Source: Martensiomyces pterosporus
Taxonomy: Eukaryota; Kickxellomycota; Kickxellomycetes; Kickxellales; Kickxellaceae
Length of the DNA stretch: 64,000 nucleotides
Direction: 5' to 3'
NCBI GenBank assembly: GCA_025201845.1
Contig: MU603929.1
Coordinates: 125,981 to 189,980 of the forward strand
Part shown: positions 29,876-40,750 of the stretch, in pieces
How positions within the stretch are numbered: position 1 is the stretch's first letter
Layout: the number at the start of each line of letters is the position of its first letter
Notes under the pieces: generated by a model
Databases searched by the model: none
Seen by the model: only the letters and a program-made list of their open reading frames with translations
Told to the model about the DNA's origin: nothing
Made by a program: the position numbers and the translations under genes

Positions 29876-31444
29876 ATGCCAGTTGATTCGCGCACGCTGG
29901 GCGTCACAAGGTACCAGGCGTTCTGCACATTCCTGGCCGCCATCGGCAGCTTCAACTTTGGGTGGAACATTGGGTCAGTCAACATCCCGGGCGACGTGCT
30001 TCAAAACTGCGTCACAGGGCGCAAGTACTACGGGCCGTTCCCCTCGTGCGTCTATGTGCGCTCCAACACGGTCTGGGGCATAGTGGTCGGGTGTTATGCA
30101 CTTGGCGCCATCATCGGCGCTGTTGTATCCAACCCAGTAATCGACCGCATGGGGTACAAGTTCACGCTGACCTGGTTCGCCCTCCTCAACGTGGCTGGTG
30201 CCCTCCTTCTTTCGCTGACCACAAAAGTGCCGCAATTCATCATCGGCCGTATGGTAGTGGGTGCGGCTGCTGGTGCTGCAAATAATTCCCTGGCAACGTA
30301 TGTGTCGGACATGTCCACGGCTCATGGCCGCACTGTGCTGGGAGGCGCGTTGCAGTTCGCAACCAACTTTGGCATCATGGTAGACAATGCCTGCGCCCTG
30401 GGGCTGGCACACCCGCCACGCTGGCGCATCCTCTTCTCCATTACAGGAGCGCTCGGTCTGATCAACTTTGCGCTGTTCCCCTTTGCGCCCGAAAGCCCCA
30501 AGTGGCTGATCTCGAAGGGCCGGATGGAAGAGGCACACAGATCGTTGGCCAGATTCCGTGCTGGAGCCAACATCGAGGACGAGTTCAACGAGATGGTGCG
30601 CATTGACAAAGAAAACAAGGAGCGCACGAGCGACGTCAATGTGTGGCAGGTGCTGCGCGGCGACACCCCAGACAACCTCCGCCACCAGCTGATGGTCGTT
30701 TCGGCCCTGATGTTTTTCCAGCAGCTGTGCGGGATCAACGCAGTCATCTTCTACTCCACCTCGATCATCAACAAATCCACACGCGACAACCCAGCAAACA
30801 TCCCCACACTGGCCCAGATCCTCTCGTTCATCATCTCCGTCGTGGCCCTGCTATTCACCTTCCTGGGCATGCTTCTCGCTGCGCACTTTGGGCGGCGCTC
30901 GCTCCTGATCTTCTCGCACCTCCTGATGGCCGTCTTCTCCGCCATCATCGTCCCAGGGGCGGTCCGCAACGTCGCGGCCCTGGTCGTGACCGCCGTGTTC
31001 CTCTTCAACGCCTGCTTCAACCTCGGCGTCGGCCCCATCCCGTGGGCTGCTGCGTCTGAGATGACTCCTCGCTACGCGATGACTGCCATGTCGGCCATCG
31101 GCACCGCCATTGGGTATACATTTACGTTTGTTATTGGAGTCATATTCCCGCCGCTGAACAACTGGTGGAAGAACTACACGTTCTTGTTCTTTATGTCGTG
31201 GAACCTGATCGCCGCCACCTTCGTCTTCTTCTTTATGCCCGAGACAAAGGACCGAAGAATCGAGGACACTGTGGGCATGCATTCGTGCGGAATCCATTTC
31301 GTCATTGGGGACAAGTGGAGGATCGAGCCAGTTAAGAGGGACGATCTGGGCAGGATCGTGCAAGTGGACGACGAGAGAGGCTTGATCGACGAGGAGCCAT
31401 CTTCGCCGCTGCCACCACCAGACGACGAGTCAAAGGCTGCGTAG
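29876..31444 (+). CDS. MFS hexose transporter (sugar porter family), copy 2
   Basis: A 522-residue paralogue of the upstream transporter, nearly collinear from SRTLGVT(K/R)YQAFCTFLAAIGSF at the N terminus to PETKDRRIEDTV after TM12. Signatures: RMGYKF, GRMVVGAAAG, PESPKWLISKGRMEEA, QQLCGINAVIFYS, GRRSLL, GPIPWAAASEM. One change from copy 1 lies in the TM1 region (GWNIGSVN versus GWNNGSVN). The cytosolic tail differs completely, ending in an acidic, proline-rich stretch (EEPSSPLPPPDDES), a plausible site for distinct turnover or regulation. Start is the first ATG after a pyrimidine-rich leader. Confidence 0.93.
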   Translation: MPVDSRTLGVTRYQAFCTFLAAIGSFNFGWNIGSVNIPGDVLQNCVTGRKYYGPFPSCVYVRSNTVWGIVVGCYALGAIIGAVVSNPVIDRMGYKFTLTWFALLNVAGALLLSLTTKVPQFIIGRMVVGAAAGAANNSLATYVSDMSTAHGRTVLGGALQFATNFGIMVDNACALGLAHPPRWRILFSITGALGLINFALFPFAPESPKWLISKGRMEEAHRSLARFRAGANIEDEFNEMVRIDKENKERTSDVNVWQVLRGDTPDNLRHQLMVVSALMFFQQLCGINAVIFYSTSIINKSTRDNPANIPTLAQILSFIISVVALLFTFLGMLLAAHFGRRSLLIFSHLLMAVFSAIIVPGAVRNVAALVVTAVFLFNACFNLGVGPIPWAAASEMTPRYAMTAMSAIGTAIGYTFTFVIGVIFPPLNNWWKNYTFLFFMSWNLIAATFVFFFMPETKDRRIEDTVGMHSCGIHFVIGDKWRIEPVKRDDLGRIVQVDDERGLIDEEPSSPLPPPDDESKAA

Positions 31445-31681
31445 ATTCTCGACGTATTCTTTCACTATCGCTATGTCATTACTATTATCATGTAGCCAGA
31501 CTATTCTTTTTTTTTTTCTTCAGCATCCAGTGACATGCCTCATCTGTCTCCAATACTCTATCAGCCAAATAGCGCGTTCGGCAGTAGTGTTTGTATAGCA
31601 CAGGGATCGAGGAAAAAGTGAAAAAAAGGTGTTTGCAGCGGCAAAAAGGAAAGCACGCAGGCTTTATAAAAACAAATGCAA

Positions 31682-34600
31682 TTACAAAGTTGCTCCCTGG
31701 GCCTGCGCCGCCAAACTCTGCGCCTTCACTACCCTCCTCTTCACAAACCCGGCCCAGGCATAGTTGACCTGGACATCGCTACTCGATTTCCACAGATGTG
31801 CCTTGATCGTAGCCAGCGTATATGCGGGTGCCACACTCTGCTCTTTGCACGTCAAATCCAAATACAGCTCGGGCCGTCCAACATACACCGGCTCCTGCTC
31901 CTTCGCATCCTCCTCGTCGCCAACCTCAGCCCTTCTCCGCCTGATCTCCTGCCACGCAACCAAGTCCTCCAACGCCTGGCGCTCGGCTTGCTCCAGCTTC
32001 TCCCCTGCATCCGTGAGGAGATCCACCAGCGCGTTGCCACTCCTCGCCTTCCTCTCCAGCTTCTGGCTCTTCACCATCGCGGTATACGCACGGACACACA
32101 CATCCACCGCATTAATATAGTTCGGCGCCGGTTGCGTCATCAGTGGCAGCCCCAGCTTATCGACCACATAGATGCCCAGCTTCCTCGCCCTCAGCATCCT
32201 GTTCGCCACCAGCCTGGCACTGGGGTTGGGGAACGGCGCCAGCGTAGTATTTGAGGAGGGGCTCAGGATGAATGAGATCTTGGCTGGTTCCTGGTACGTA
32301 GCGGGCAGCTTGTTGAACAGCAAAAAGTCTGTGAGCCACGACGGCATGCACAGCTCAAGCGACAGGAGCGGGTCGTCCGTGACGCGGAATATGGACAGCG
32401 ACCCGTCGTTGTGTGTTGGGTGTGCCATAGCCTCGATGGTATTGCGGTAGATGGAGTAGGGCTCGGACGCCTCAAAGAACTCTTGGCACAGCTGGATCAC
32501 CACGTTGCGGGGCAGTGGGAGGCGCGGGCAAATGATGGGCGAATACAGCTGCTCCCATTGCGCGAAGGGGAGTTGCAGGAGTGCCAGTGTCCGCTCAGTC
32601 TCTGTTGGGTAGCGTGGCCCTGCCCACTCGGCAAACTCATCCTTTGCCACCTGTTGCTGCTGCTGCTGCTGTTGCTGCTGGGCTGTTGCAGCAGAGTTGA
32701 CGCTGCTCGTCTCGTTGGTCGCAGATCCAGGCGTGCTGGTTGACCTGCCATTGACCCACCCAGGGGCGTTCAACATGCCATTGCCGCTGTTGCTGTTACT
32801 CGCAGGCTGAGGCCCAGAAACAGGAGCAGCTACAGCAGTGGCAGGCGCGGGGGGCTGGGTAGCCGGCGTGCTCTTCTGTCTGCGCACACGCATCGACCTC
32901 AGCCTGCTCATGAACTTTCCAGACGATCCATTGCTAGCCGCCGACTCGCTATCATCCCCCTTCCCATGCTGCTGCTGTTGTTGCTGTTGCTGCTGCTGGC
33001 CAATTGGCTGGCACGACGGCGGTGTGGCATTGGCCGCCGTATCAATCGATGGGTTATGATGGTGGCCTGATCCCGCCAGATACGTGGGCTGCGAGAACAG
33101 GCGCGCCATCCTCGGGGCGTGCGGCGCATCGCCCGTCTGCGACTCTGCGGCGGTCTTGCTCTCCTCCTCATCGCCATCCTCGTTCTCGTCCTCATTGTCC
33201 ACCTCATACGACACCGACCGTCTGATAGTCGTGGGAGTAGGCGCCAGATTGGCAGGCGCAGCGCCGGTAGTGCCCGGCGGGTCAATGCCGACCTGCTTAG
33301 TGCTGCTCAGCAGCTGCGACGTGATGCTCGGCACTCGTCGCGGCGGCTGCTGAGTCTCCGCATCAGCACCGTCTGCCTCCGCACCAACTACGTTCCTGGC
33401 AGTCAGGGGTGTATTAGTGGCAGTGGCGCTCGCCGTTGATGCAGCACTCAGTGGCGGCAGCACCTTAGTTACCTGCATCGACGGGTTGCGTGACGTCGCA
33501 GTAGTGGGCGGCGCGCTCTTCGGCGGCTCTGGGAGCACCTTCTGCTGCTGCTGCTGTGGGGGTTTGGCCGAAACCACCGCGCCAGCCGGAATCTGCGTAA
33601 CCCAGTGATTCAGCTGCGTGGCGTCACGCTGCGCCAGGGGCCCTCTCTTCACCCTATACCTGGCATACGTAAGGAACAGCCTCTTGAGCATCCACTGGCC
33701 AATATTCACCCGCTCATGGTCGCCCATGGCCCTGATGGTGTCCTCAGTCACACCCTCCACCTCATCCACATGCACCTCGGCATTCCACACTTTGCTTTCA
33801 TCCAGATGCACAGTCAGCGCACCGACACGGGTGTCCACATGGCACCACGAGTTGACCGACTCCGGCTCCGTCGAAATCGCCATCTGGATAGCTTCAAAGT
33901 CCTTGCCATGCACACCCGGGTAGATGGGGCTTCTTTTAGCGGCCTCCTCCGACTCGGGGAACTCGTACACGCGACGGCACAGCATGAGGTCCCACAGAGA
34001 CACGCGGCCGCGGGTATCCTGCGCCAGGACCTGACGCTTGTTGTCGAGGATCTTGTGGCGATGCAAACCGTGCTTGCCGTAAATGGTCTCGTCGGGCTTT
34101 GCGCGCACAGGGACCACTTCGTCCTCGCCACCGCTGTAGCCAACTCCCGCTGCCGCGCTGGCCGTTGACACTTTCTGCTGCACGACCAGCGGCGATCCAG
34201 CCGTAGGCGGCGCATCGGCCTTCATCAGCGAGGCTACAGGCAGGGGCGAGTCCGGGATTGACAAGGCATCCAGGTCTCCCGCTAGCGATAGCTGCTGCTG
34301 AGCCGCCTCATGCCTCAGCATCTCCGCCTTCGAGTTTCCTGGAATGGAAATAGGGAGAGTCGACGACGGGTGCGGGTCTCTGGCAAGCACCGAGCTGATC
34401 GACCCCAGGGGCACCTGCTGCTGCTGCCCCGTGGAACCACCAGCGGACTGCGATCGGTTATGAGAGAACCTCAAGCTGCCCACCGAAACGGGCGACTCTG
34501 CGCTGTCTCTCGATTGGGCATCGTAGAACTGATCCTCAGTATCCGACTCCCTCAGCGCACTGCGCCTGGCCTGCTCCGCCTGAATGGCCTTCAGCACAGG

Positions 34601-36388
34601 CGAGACAGCCGTCTGTGCCCCCGATGCGCCGTGGCTGGATCTTGGGCGGTTGATGTCCGCATGCCCCACAGTATGGTTGCGCCTGTGGCGATTTCCAGCA
34701 TTCTGCTGCTGCTGCTGCTGGCCTACGGATGATTCGGCGGTCTTTGGACTGAACGTCTGCCAGTGCTCGATAAGTGATCTCTGAGTGACTTCACCCGCTG
34801 CATCGGAATCCGAGTCAGACTCAGAATCTGACTCAGAAGAGTCCGCACCAGCCCGCCCATCCTGTTTACTTGTCGATCCCTTGCTATTTTTGCCGCGCAC
34901 ACCATCGCCTGTTGTCTGTGCTGTCTTGGCGCTATTCGCGGCAAAGGCAGGCACCGGTTGCTGGAGGGACATTGGCGCGTTGCCCAGCGAGATGCCACGG
35001 GACCTGGACCCCTGGTGGTGGTGGTGATGGCCACGCAAGCTGACATCCAGCCACCTGTTGAGTTTCGTGCCCTTTGTGGCTGTCCAAATGTACGCATCGT
35101 CCGCAGCCACGAGCTTGACCACGCCCTGGGCCTCCTTGGCCACCGCCACGCAGACGACGCCAGAGTTCGCTGCTTCCTCATTGCGCGACATGGGCGTCAA
35201 TGACGTCCTGCGATTACTAGCGCCTCCGCTCGATGCTGGGGCGACTGCATCATCGGAGAACACTCCGGCGCCCATTGTTTTCGCAACCAGCCCATCGCGG
35301 CTAGCCGAGTAGAACGTCTGGAACCTCGGGTGGCTCGAGTACAGCGACCACACAGAGTCGTTGTGCTGCGCAAAAGTCGACAGACACCTGCGCATGCGCA
35401 TGCTCCACAGCTTCACAGTGGTGTCCGACGAGCCCGACAGCACCAGCTCCGAGTCCTGCGACAGGAGCACCGCGCGAATGTGGTCCGTGTGCCCCGACAG
35501 CGTGGTGACCTGTCTCCCTGCTCTCGTGTCCCACACGCGGATGGGCTTCTCAGGCGACCCCGAGACGACCAGCGAGCCCTGGTAATTGCACGCCAGGGTA
35601 TACACTGACGACGACACCGAAGCATCCCCAAACTCCTGCAGCGCAAATATCGGCCCGCTTCCTTTTCTTCCCTGGCCAATATCCCACAGCTTGATCTTCC
35701 TATCCAGCCCGCCGCTGACCACCATCTGCCTGTGTGCGCTGTAGGCCAGCGCCTTTACATAGTCCAAATGGGAGCCCACCGCCTGCGGCCTCTCGTCCAC
35801 CCTGTACGGCGACCACGCCCTCACCGTCTGATCCGACGAAGCCGACACAACCGTTGCTCCGCTGTTCACAACGAGGAGGTCGTTGACCCAGTCTGAATGC
35901 ACCACGCGCGACGTCCTCAGCGTAGTTCTCGGTCGTTTGTTCTTGACCTTGTGCCTGTCAATCGCCCACCCGCTCTCGTCCGCCGCCCCGTCGCCTGCTG
36001 CTGAGGAGTGGCTGCTGTGCTGCTTCAGGGGGAAGTTCAGGTCCCATGCCTTAACGACTCCGTCACGGCCGCCCGAAAACAGCACGCCGCCAGTGCCCGC
36101 CGAGCCATTTACGGCATCGGGCCCTTGGAAGGACAGGGCCAGGGCGTTGACGCCCAGCACATGGCCCTGCGGCTGCTCATCTGCTCCGGGGACGGCATTT
36201 GCTCGCGGCTCATCGGGCAGAGGAATGGTGTAGGCGATGGACCGTTTGGGAGCGCGCTTGGGCCGGTTGGTCTCGGGCGTGGGAGCGAACATGCCGGGAT
36301 CCACCGACCCGTAATCGTACGCGAACCGGTGTGGGCGATTTTCCTTGACCCGTGCGTAATTCACCGGCGGCACAAAGGGCATAGCCAT
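31682..36388 (-). CDS. WDR48: WDR48/UAF1-like WD40 protein (deubiquitinase activator)
   Basis: The ATG at 36388 gives 1568 residues; the frame stays open upstream but with no similarity to the family. Residues about 75-390 form WD40 blades with HSDWVNDLLV, SASSDQTVRAW, HLDYVKALAY, SGGLDRKIKLWD, SGSPEKPIRVWD and SGSSDTTVKLW, matching the order in human WDR48. The next blade has IWTATKGTKLNRW, the counterpart of the WDR48 segment before its ancillary domain. The C terminus (PAKISFILSP...RMLRARKL, then ELYLDLTCKEQ) corresponds to DUF3337/SUMO-like domains. WDR48 binds and activates USP1/USP12/USP46-class deubiquitinases. The protein is over twice the human length (677) because of Ser/Gln-rich disordered inserts with several poly-Q tracts. 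Confidence 0.85.
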   Translation of the reverse strand: MAMPFVPPVNYARVKENRPHRFAYDYGSVDPGMFAPTPETNRPKRAPKRSIAYTIPLPDEPRANAVPGADEQPQGHVLGVNALALSFQGPDAVNGSAGTGGVLFSGGRDGVVKAWDLNFPLKQHSSHSSAAGDGAADESGWAIDRHKVKNKRPRTTLRTSRVVHSDWVNDLLVVNSGATVVSASSDQTVRAWSPYRVDERPQAVGSHLDYVKALAYSAHRQMVVSGGLDRKIKLWDIGQGRKGSGPIFALQEFGDASVSSSVYTLACNYQGSLVVSGSPEKPIRVWDTRAGRQVTTLSGHTDHIRAVLLSQDSELVLSGSSDTTVKLWSMRMRRCLSTFAQHNDSVWSLYSSHPRFQTFYSASRDGLVAKTMGAGVFSDDAVAPASSGGASNRRTSLTPMSRNEEAANSGVVCVAVAKEAQGVVKLVAADDAYIWTATKGTKLNRWLDVSLRGHHHHHQGSRSRGISLGNAPMSLQQPVPAFAANSAKTAQTTGDGVRGKNSKGSTSKQDGRAGADSSESDSESDSDSDAAGEVTQRSLIEHWQTFSPKTAESSVGQQQQQQNAGNRHRRNHTVGHADINRPRSSHGASGAQTAVSPVLKAIQAEQARRSALRESDTEDQFYDAQSRDSAESPVSVGSLRFSHNRSQSAGGSTGQQQQVPLGSISSVLARDPHPSSTLPISIPGNSKAEMLRHEAAQQQLSLAGDLDALSIPDSPLPVASLMKADAPPTAGSPLVVQQKVSTASAAAGVGYSGGEDEVVPVRAKPDETIYGKHGLHRHKILDNKRQVLAQDTRGRVSLWDLMLCRRVYEFPESEEAAKRSPIYPGVHGKDFEAIQMAISTEPESVNSWCHVDTRVGALTVHLDESKVWNAEVHVDEVEGVTEDTIRAMGDHERVNIGQWMLKRLFLTYARYRVKRGPLAQRDATQLNHWVTQIPAGAVVSAKPPQQQQQKVLPEPPKSAPPTTATSRNPSMQVTKVLPPLSAASTASATATNTPLTARNVVGAEADGADAETQQPPRRVPSITSQLLSSTKQVGIDPPGTTGAAPANLAPTPTTIRRSVSYEVDNEDENEDGDEEESKTAAESQTGDAPHAPRMARLFSQPTYLAGSGHHHNPSIDTAANATPPSCQPIGQQQQQQQQQQHGKGDDSESAASNGSSGKFMSRLRSMRVRRQKSTPATQPPAPATAVAAPVSGPQPASNSNSGNGMLNAPGWVNGRSTSTPGSATNETSSVNSAATAQQQQQQQQQQVAKDEFAEWAGPRYPTETERTLALLQLPFAQWEQLYSPIICPRLPLPRNVVIQLCQEFFEASEPYSIYRNTIEAMAHPTHNDGSLSIFRVTDDPLLSLELCMPSWLTDFLLFNKLPATYQEPAKISFILSPSSNTTLAPFPNPSARLVANRMLRARKLGIYVVDKLGLPLMTQPAPNYINAVDVCVRAYTAMVKSQKLERKARSGNALVDLLTDAGEKLEQAERQALEDLVAWQEIRRRRAEVGDEEDAKEQEPVYVGRPELYLDLTCKEQSVAPAYTLATIKAHLWKSSSDVQVNYAWAGFVKRRVVKAQSLAAQAQGATL

Positions 36389-37091
36389 CTTTAATGGTGA
36401 GGAAGATGTGCGTTGGCAGAATGAAAAAAGAAGAAGAAAAAGATAGTGTGGCAGGTGTAGTGAAATGAAGAGGGAGCTTGGTTGGATTTGCCCAAAGGAG
36501 AGGAGGAGGCTAAGCAATAAAAGGCAGGTGCGGTTATACTGGGAGGGGGGAAAGAAGGAGGGAAGGAAAGCCCGCCCTTGTTTCATGCCCACCGAATGCG
36601 GGCAAGGCTGACACGTAACAGGCACTGACAAGGCCCCTGGGCAGGGGCACGTGGGAACAGCTGAGCTTTGGGCACCTTTTCCTTCCACAAAGGCGTTTTG
36701 TTGCACACACCCGGGATGCACTGGAGCCCCCTCTTTCGCCCCCTTGCCGCGTCGCTCTGCTGCTCTGCTTGCTAACCGAGCATGTCTGCTTGAATCCAGC
36801 CCTCCTCTTCCTTGCTCTTTTTCTGGGCGCTGCGAGCCGTGCCTTGCCACACGTCACATGGGCCAAGAGCACAGCAACCGGGCGCTTGGCAATGAGACCA
36901 AGAAATCACGGCCACAATGGGCAGGAGCAGGCTCAGGAGTGGTGGTGGTGGTGCTGAAACAGGACAATAACCGGCCGGAATTCCGTGCGCATGCACACGG
37001 CATCTCATATGCGTGCCGATGGCAATAGCATTTAAAAACAACATACGGAAACAAGAAAGCGGCGGCTCCAAAGAGATTCACGGCATGCTGG
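36389..37091. other. Spacer between WDR48-like gene and first PAQR gene
   Basis: About 700 bp holding the WDR48-like promoter and the 3' end of the PAQR gene. The T/C-rich minus strand just upstream of 36388 (TTTTTCTTCTTCTTTTTTC) suits a fungal 5' leader. No other gene seen. Confidence 0.5.
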
Positions 37092-38585
37092 TCAGGTCAC
37101 CCGGTGGGTCCACATCAAGGCCCTTACAATGCCAATGAAATGGCACAGGGCAGCGAGCACCACAAACGTGTGGAAAATCTGGTGCGACTGCAGCAGCACA
37201 TTGTGCTTCCCTGGCCGGTATCTCTCAGGGATCTTGAACGCATACACCGAGGTTCCGGCAATATACAAGATGCCCATCCCAACCACGTACCACAGCGACA
37301 TGCTGCCAACAGCCCCGCTGTATCCATTGATGACGACGCCGTGCACAAGCGGTATCAGACCCGACACCGAAATGCCCATGAAAATAACCGGCCGCCACGC
37401 CTGCCTCCGCGGATCCTCCACCCGCCCGGCAATCGACACAGCAACGCCCGCAGCAGCAAGCGCCAGGATCATGACCATGTACGAGATCAGAATCTTCTGC
37501 GAGTGGAAGAACCCGTAGTACAGCATGGGCACAAACGACCCGGCAATCAGCACCAAGATTCCAATAAAGTCGCACCTCAGTGACCTGAAGTGCCTCGATG
37601 GCGAGTGGCACGCCAGGGTGTGGAATGCCACCGATGCCAGAAGACAAAACAAGACGGCGGCCAGGTAGGTGTACACTACAGCATAGTCCGCGTAGTTGAC
37701 CCTAGGCGCATCCTGGGGGCGCTTGCGCCCCACTGCTGGGATGATAAACGGGCCTGTTATGAGGGCCAGGCAGATGAAGATGATGGCGCCGACGAGGTGC
37801 GTCATAATGTTGCCCAGCTCCGAGTGCACGTAGCCCCACGACTGCAGACACTCGCGGTACGAGAAGCACAGAGGCCTATACGACCCCATGATGTAGTCCT
37901 CAACCATGAAGGCTGGGATCTGAAAAACCGACATCAGCTGCCGCCGCTGGCCCTCGCACTTGGCTACAACAACAGTCTCCTTGGCCGTCCACGAGTCGCG
38001 CCTTTTCTGCATCTTCTCGCCTGTCTGCTCCTCCTCCTTGTCGCCCGGGCTACCAGGCAAACTCCCATAGTGGCTCTTTGAGTCCACACACCACCTGCCC
38101 TTCTGTCCATGGCCAGAGCAATCAAGTGGGAGCGAGCCTGCAGTCGGCTTCTCGTCATCGCTCCAATACCCCTCTCCGCCCAGGGTGTCGTAGGTGCGGG
38201 CAAACGACGGAGGTGCTTCGCAGATTTCGTCAGAGCACGCATGGGTGGCGGTGGTGTCGTGGAGTTTGCGGAGGGCTCGCTCGCCAATGTTGCGTAGGTT
38301 GATGCGGGGGAAGTTGTAGCTGGCTATGCCCAAGCGTCCAGGCAGCATGCTCAGCCCTTGTGGCGCGCCAGCCATCCACGAGCGTGCACGGCGAAGCGCC
38401 TCGCCGCGCCACCCAGCCGTCTCTTTTTGGTCTTCTTCGAACGCCCAGTCGCCAATATCGGAGGGCGGCAGGGATGCAGTGTCCAAGACGCAGGCAACTG
38501 TAGCCCTGCGCTCCCTTGTTCGGCTTCTATGTGCAGCAGCCACAGGCGCTAGCACTGCGGGCGATTTGACCAGGGTCTCTTCCAT
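37092..38585 (-). CDS. PAQR/Izh-type seven-TM receptor, copy A (long N-terminal extension)
   Basis: From the ATG at 38585 the product has 497 residues. The C-terminal ~260 residues are a PAQR (hemolysin-III-related/adiponectin receptor) domain: ELGNIMTHLVGA, SVAFHTLACHS, CDFIGILVLIAGSF and SHQIFHTFVVLAALCHFIG. These supply the conserved Ser/His/Asp and paired His that bind zinc in family structures. The N-terminal ~230 residues, rich in Arg, Ser and acidic residues, are absent from the other two copies and look disordered and cytosolic. Yeast Izh proteins act in zinc and sterol/lipid homeostasis and some PAQRs are ceramidases; the role here is inferred only. Despite the family name it is not a toxin. 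Confidence 0.88.
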   Translation of the reverse strand: MEETLVKSPAVLAPVAAAHRSRTRERRATVACVLDTASLPPSDIGDWAFEEDQKETAGWRGEALRRARSWMAGAPQGLSMLPGRLGIASYNFPRINLRNIGERALRKLHDTTATHACSDEICEAPPSFARTYDTLGGEGYWSDDEKPTAGSLPLDCSGHGQKGRWCVDSKSHYGSLPGSPGDKEEEQTGEKMQKRRDSWTAKETVVVAKCEGQRRQLMSVFQIPAFMVEDYIMGSYRPLCFSYRECLQSWGYVHSELGNIMTHLVGAIIFICLALITGPFIIPAVGRKRPQDAPRVNYADYAVVYTYLAAVLFCLLASVAFHTLACHSPSRHFRSLRCDFIGILVLIAGSFVPMLYYGFFHSQKILISYMVMILALAAAGVAVSIAGRVEDPRRQAWRPVIFMGISVSGLIPLVHGVVINGYSGAVGSMSLWYVVGMGILYIAGTSVYAFKIPERYRPGKHNVLLQSHQIFHTFVVLAALCHFIGIVRALMWTHRVT

Positions 38586-39760
38586 TGTGTGCCCAGAGGC
38601 GATATGCGATGCGGGTTTGCTTTTAGAAAATAGCACTGTAGAGCAGAGCAAGAATAGGCGTGTCTAATATCCTCAGACTGCATAAACAATAAAGATGGCG
38701 GAGAAGAGGGAGCGGGCAGTTTCACTGTGCTGCCTCTCTCTGCATTTGCCGCAAGGAGTCCAGCAATACACGGCTGCGGTTTGTTTGTTGAGGAAATGGC
38801 GAGGCTAGTAGCAGACCTAGAGTGGCTTAAAAGCAAGAAAGAGGGCGAGACGCGAGAGGAGAGAATGCGAGTAGGCAGGGTGGATGTGTAGCTCGGGTGC
38901 GGGGGGAAAATGCTGTCCAGGAACTGGATAATATGGAACGAAGAGTGCAATTTAAGGATGATTGCGGGGCCACAGGAATACAAAGCAAGAGCGACTTGCC
39001 TGACGCACAAAGGAACGAGTCCCCACGAAGACCGCGCCACCTGCAGGAGTGGGAGTCGCCGAGGGATGAAGGGAAAGAGAGGATGCAAGCAGCTGAGCGA
39101 GGATCGTCAAAAAGAAGGAAAAGCCAGAAAGAAACAAGAGCAGTGCCAGACTTTCGCCCAAGCAAGAAAGGCAAATGAGAGCTTTGAGCGTGGGCAGACG
39201 CATCGCTTTTAAAGGGCGGTGGGTGACCCGGTAGCCCTTCCAGAGAAGAAAGCCGGATTGCCACATATGCATACTCAGTGTGCCCTCTCCCACTCGCCTC
39301 AGAAGAAGCTGTGAGCCCCGTTGTTCCCCAAACCGGAAAGGCAAGACCAGCAGCCAGCAGCCAGCAACGTAGACCACGCGAAAAGAACAGAGAAGCGTGG
39401 AGCCAGGAGCACAGTGCAGCCCGTTCAGTCGATGCTGGTAGGACCACACACCAAGTGCACAAGGGCGGCAATGGCTAAGCCTCGGCTCTGCTGAGTGGCT
39501 CAAAGCCATTTGGTACCACTGATGCCAGCTCATGCAGGCCAATGGGGCTCATGATGGGCACTGATTCCTCATTGCGCGTTCACTATCACACACCTCCATG
39601 GGTCCTCTCTATGGATGACACCCAACACGTGCAAGACCACAGCACCATGCTTTGAACTTGAAAAGAGGAAAAGAGGAAAAGAGGAAAATAGCGTGCTCGT
39701 GTGAGGTGCAGCAACAGCGAAGCAGGAGAGAAAGATCTAGCAGCGCGCACTAAAGCACAG
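38586..39760. other. Spacer between PAQR copies A and B
   Basis: About 1.2 kb. It contains a purine-rich imperfect repeat (AAGAGGAAAAGAGGAAAA) near 39660-39690. Long minus-strand frames (38549-39542) have no recognisable content and are not called. Confidence 0.45.
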
Positions 39761-40750
39761 CTACTGCGCGTTGCACATCCCAAGGCCCACCGTGTGCGTC
39801 CACCTCAGCGCCTTGATAACGCCAATATAGTGGAACACAGCCGCAATGACCACAAAGACATGAAAGATCTGGTGCGAGTGCAGCCAGTAGTCAAACTTGC
39901 CAGGCCACCATCTCTCCGGGATCCTGGCGCCATAAATAGCAGCACCAGCAATATAGAACCCGCCCATCAGAAGCATATAGTGGATCTGCACCGCATTGAT
40001 CGTATACGACCAGCCAAATGCCAGCGTCGTGTGAATGGCTGGTATGGCGCCCGCCAAGCCCAGGGCCACAAACGTGGCGGCCCTCAGCGGCCTATACTCC
40101 GAAGTGGCGAACTTGGGTGCGACCACCAAGACAACCGTGAGAGCGCCCAGCGCAAAGATCAGCGAGAGGTAAAACAGCTTCAGCCTGGGATGGCAGTAAA
40201 ACGCGTAGCAGAATATAGGCACACACGAGCCAACAATGAGAAACACGATTCCCACGTAGTCGCACTTGTTGTACGCTTTCTGAACGCCCTGTGAGTGGCA
40301 CGACACGGTGTGAAATAGCGCCGAGAGACCCATGCACCCGACAGCGCCGAGAAGGAAGATGTAGACGGTGGCGATATCCTGCCAGTCGACCGTGGCGAAT
40401 TCAGGAAAGATCCGCTGCGTGACTGTAAAGCAGAGGACAAGGAACATGAGGGCTCCCAGGAGATGCGAGAAAATGTTGCCTGTCTCGTTGTGCAGATAGA
40501 GGATCGAGGCAAAGCACCTGGCGAACGAGTTTGATGGCGGCCTGTACCCCGACCGGATGTACTGGTTGTCCTGCATCCATGCCGGCAGCTCGTCCCAGAC
40601 CAATGTGCGTCGTCCAGGGTGCTTGCTGTGCTGGTCGTCTTTGGCTAGCAGCGGGATGCCGCCTTCCTGCTGCTGCTGTGTGCTGTTGCCTTGAGCCATG
40701 GCGGGGGCTATTACTGAGTCCAGCGGCGACTTTCGTCTAGAGAGAACCAT
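39761..40750 (-). CDS. PAQR/Izh-type seven-TM receptor, copy B
   Basis: A 329-residue PAQR protein: NETGNIFSHLLGA, SALFHTVSCHS, CDYVGIVFLIVGSCVP and SHQIFHVFVVIAAVFHYIG supply the family Ser, His, Asp and double-His positions. Seven hydrophobic segments follow a short N-terminal tail with four adjacent Gln and a segment RRTLVWDELPAWMQDNQYI, which matches the pre-TM1 amphipathic region of Izh proteins. An in-frame ATG at 40699 would trim 17 residues. Size is typical for the family. It is transcribed in the same direction as copy A and divergently from copy C. Confidence 0.9.
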   Translation of the reverse strand: MVLSRRKSPLDSVIAPAMAQGNSTQQQQEGGIPLLAKDDQHSKHPGRRTLVWDELPAWMQDNQYIRSGYRPPSNSFARCFASILYLHNETGNIFSHLLGALMFLVLCFTVTQRIFPEFATVDWQDIATVYIFLLGAVGCMGLSALFHTVSCHSQGVQKAYNKCDYVGIVFLIVGSCVPIFCYAFYCHPRLKLFYLSLIFALGALTVVLVVAPKFATSEYRPLRAATFVALGLAGAIPAIHTTLAFGWSYTINAVQIHYMLLMGGFYIAGAAIYGARIPERWWPGKFDYWLHSHQIFHVFVVIAAVFHYIGVIKALRWTHTVGLGMCNAQ

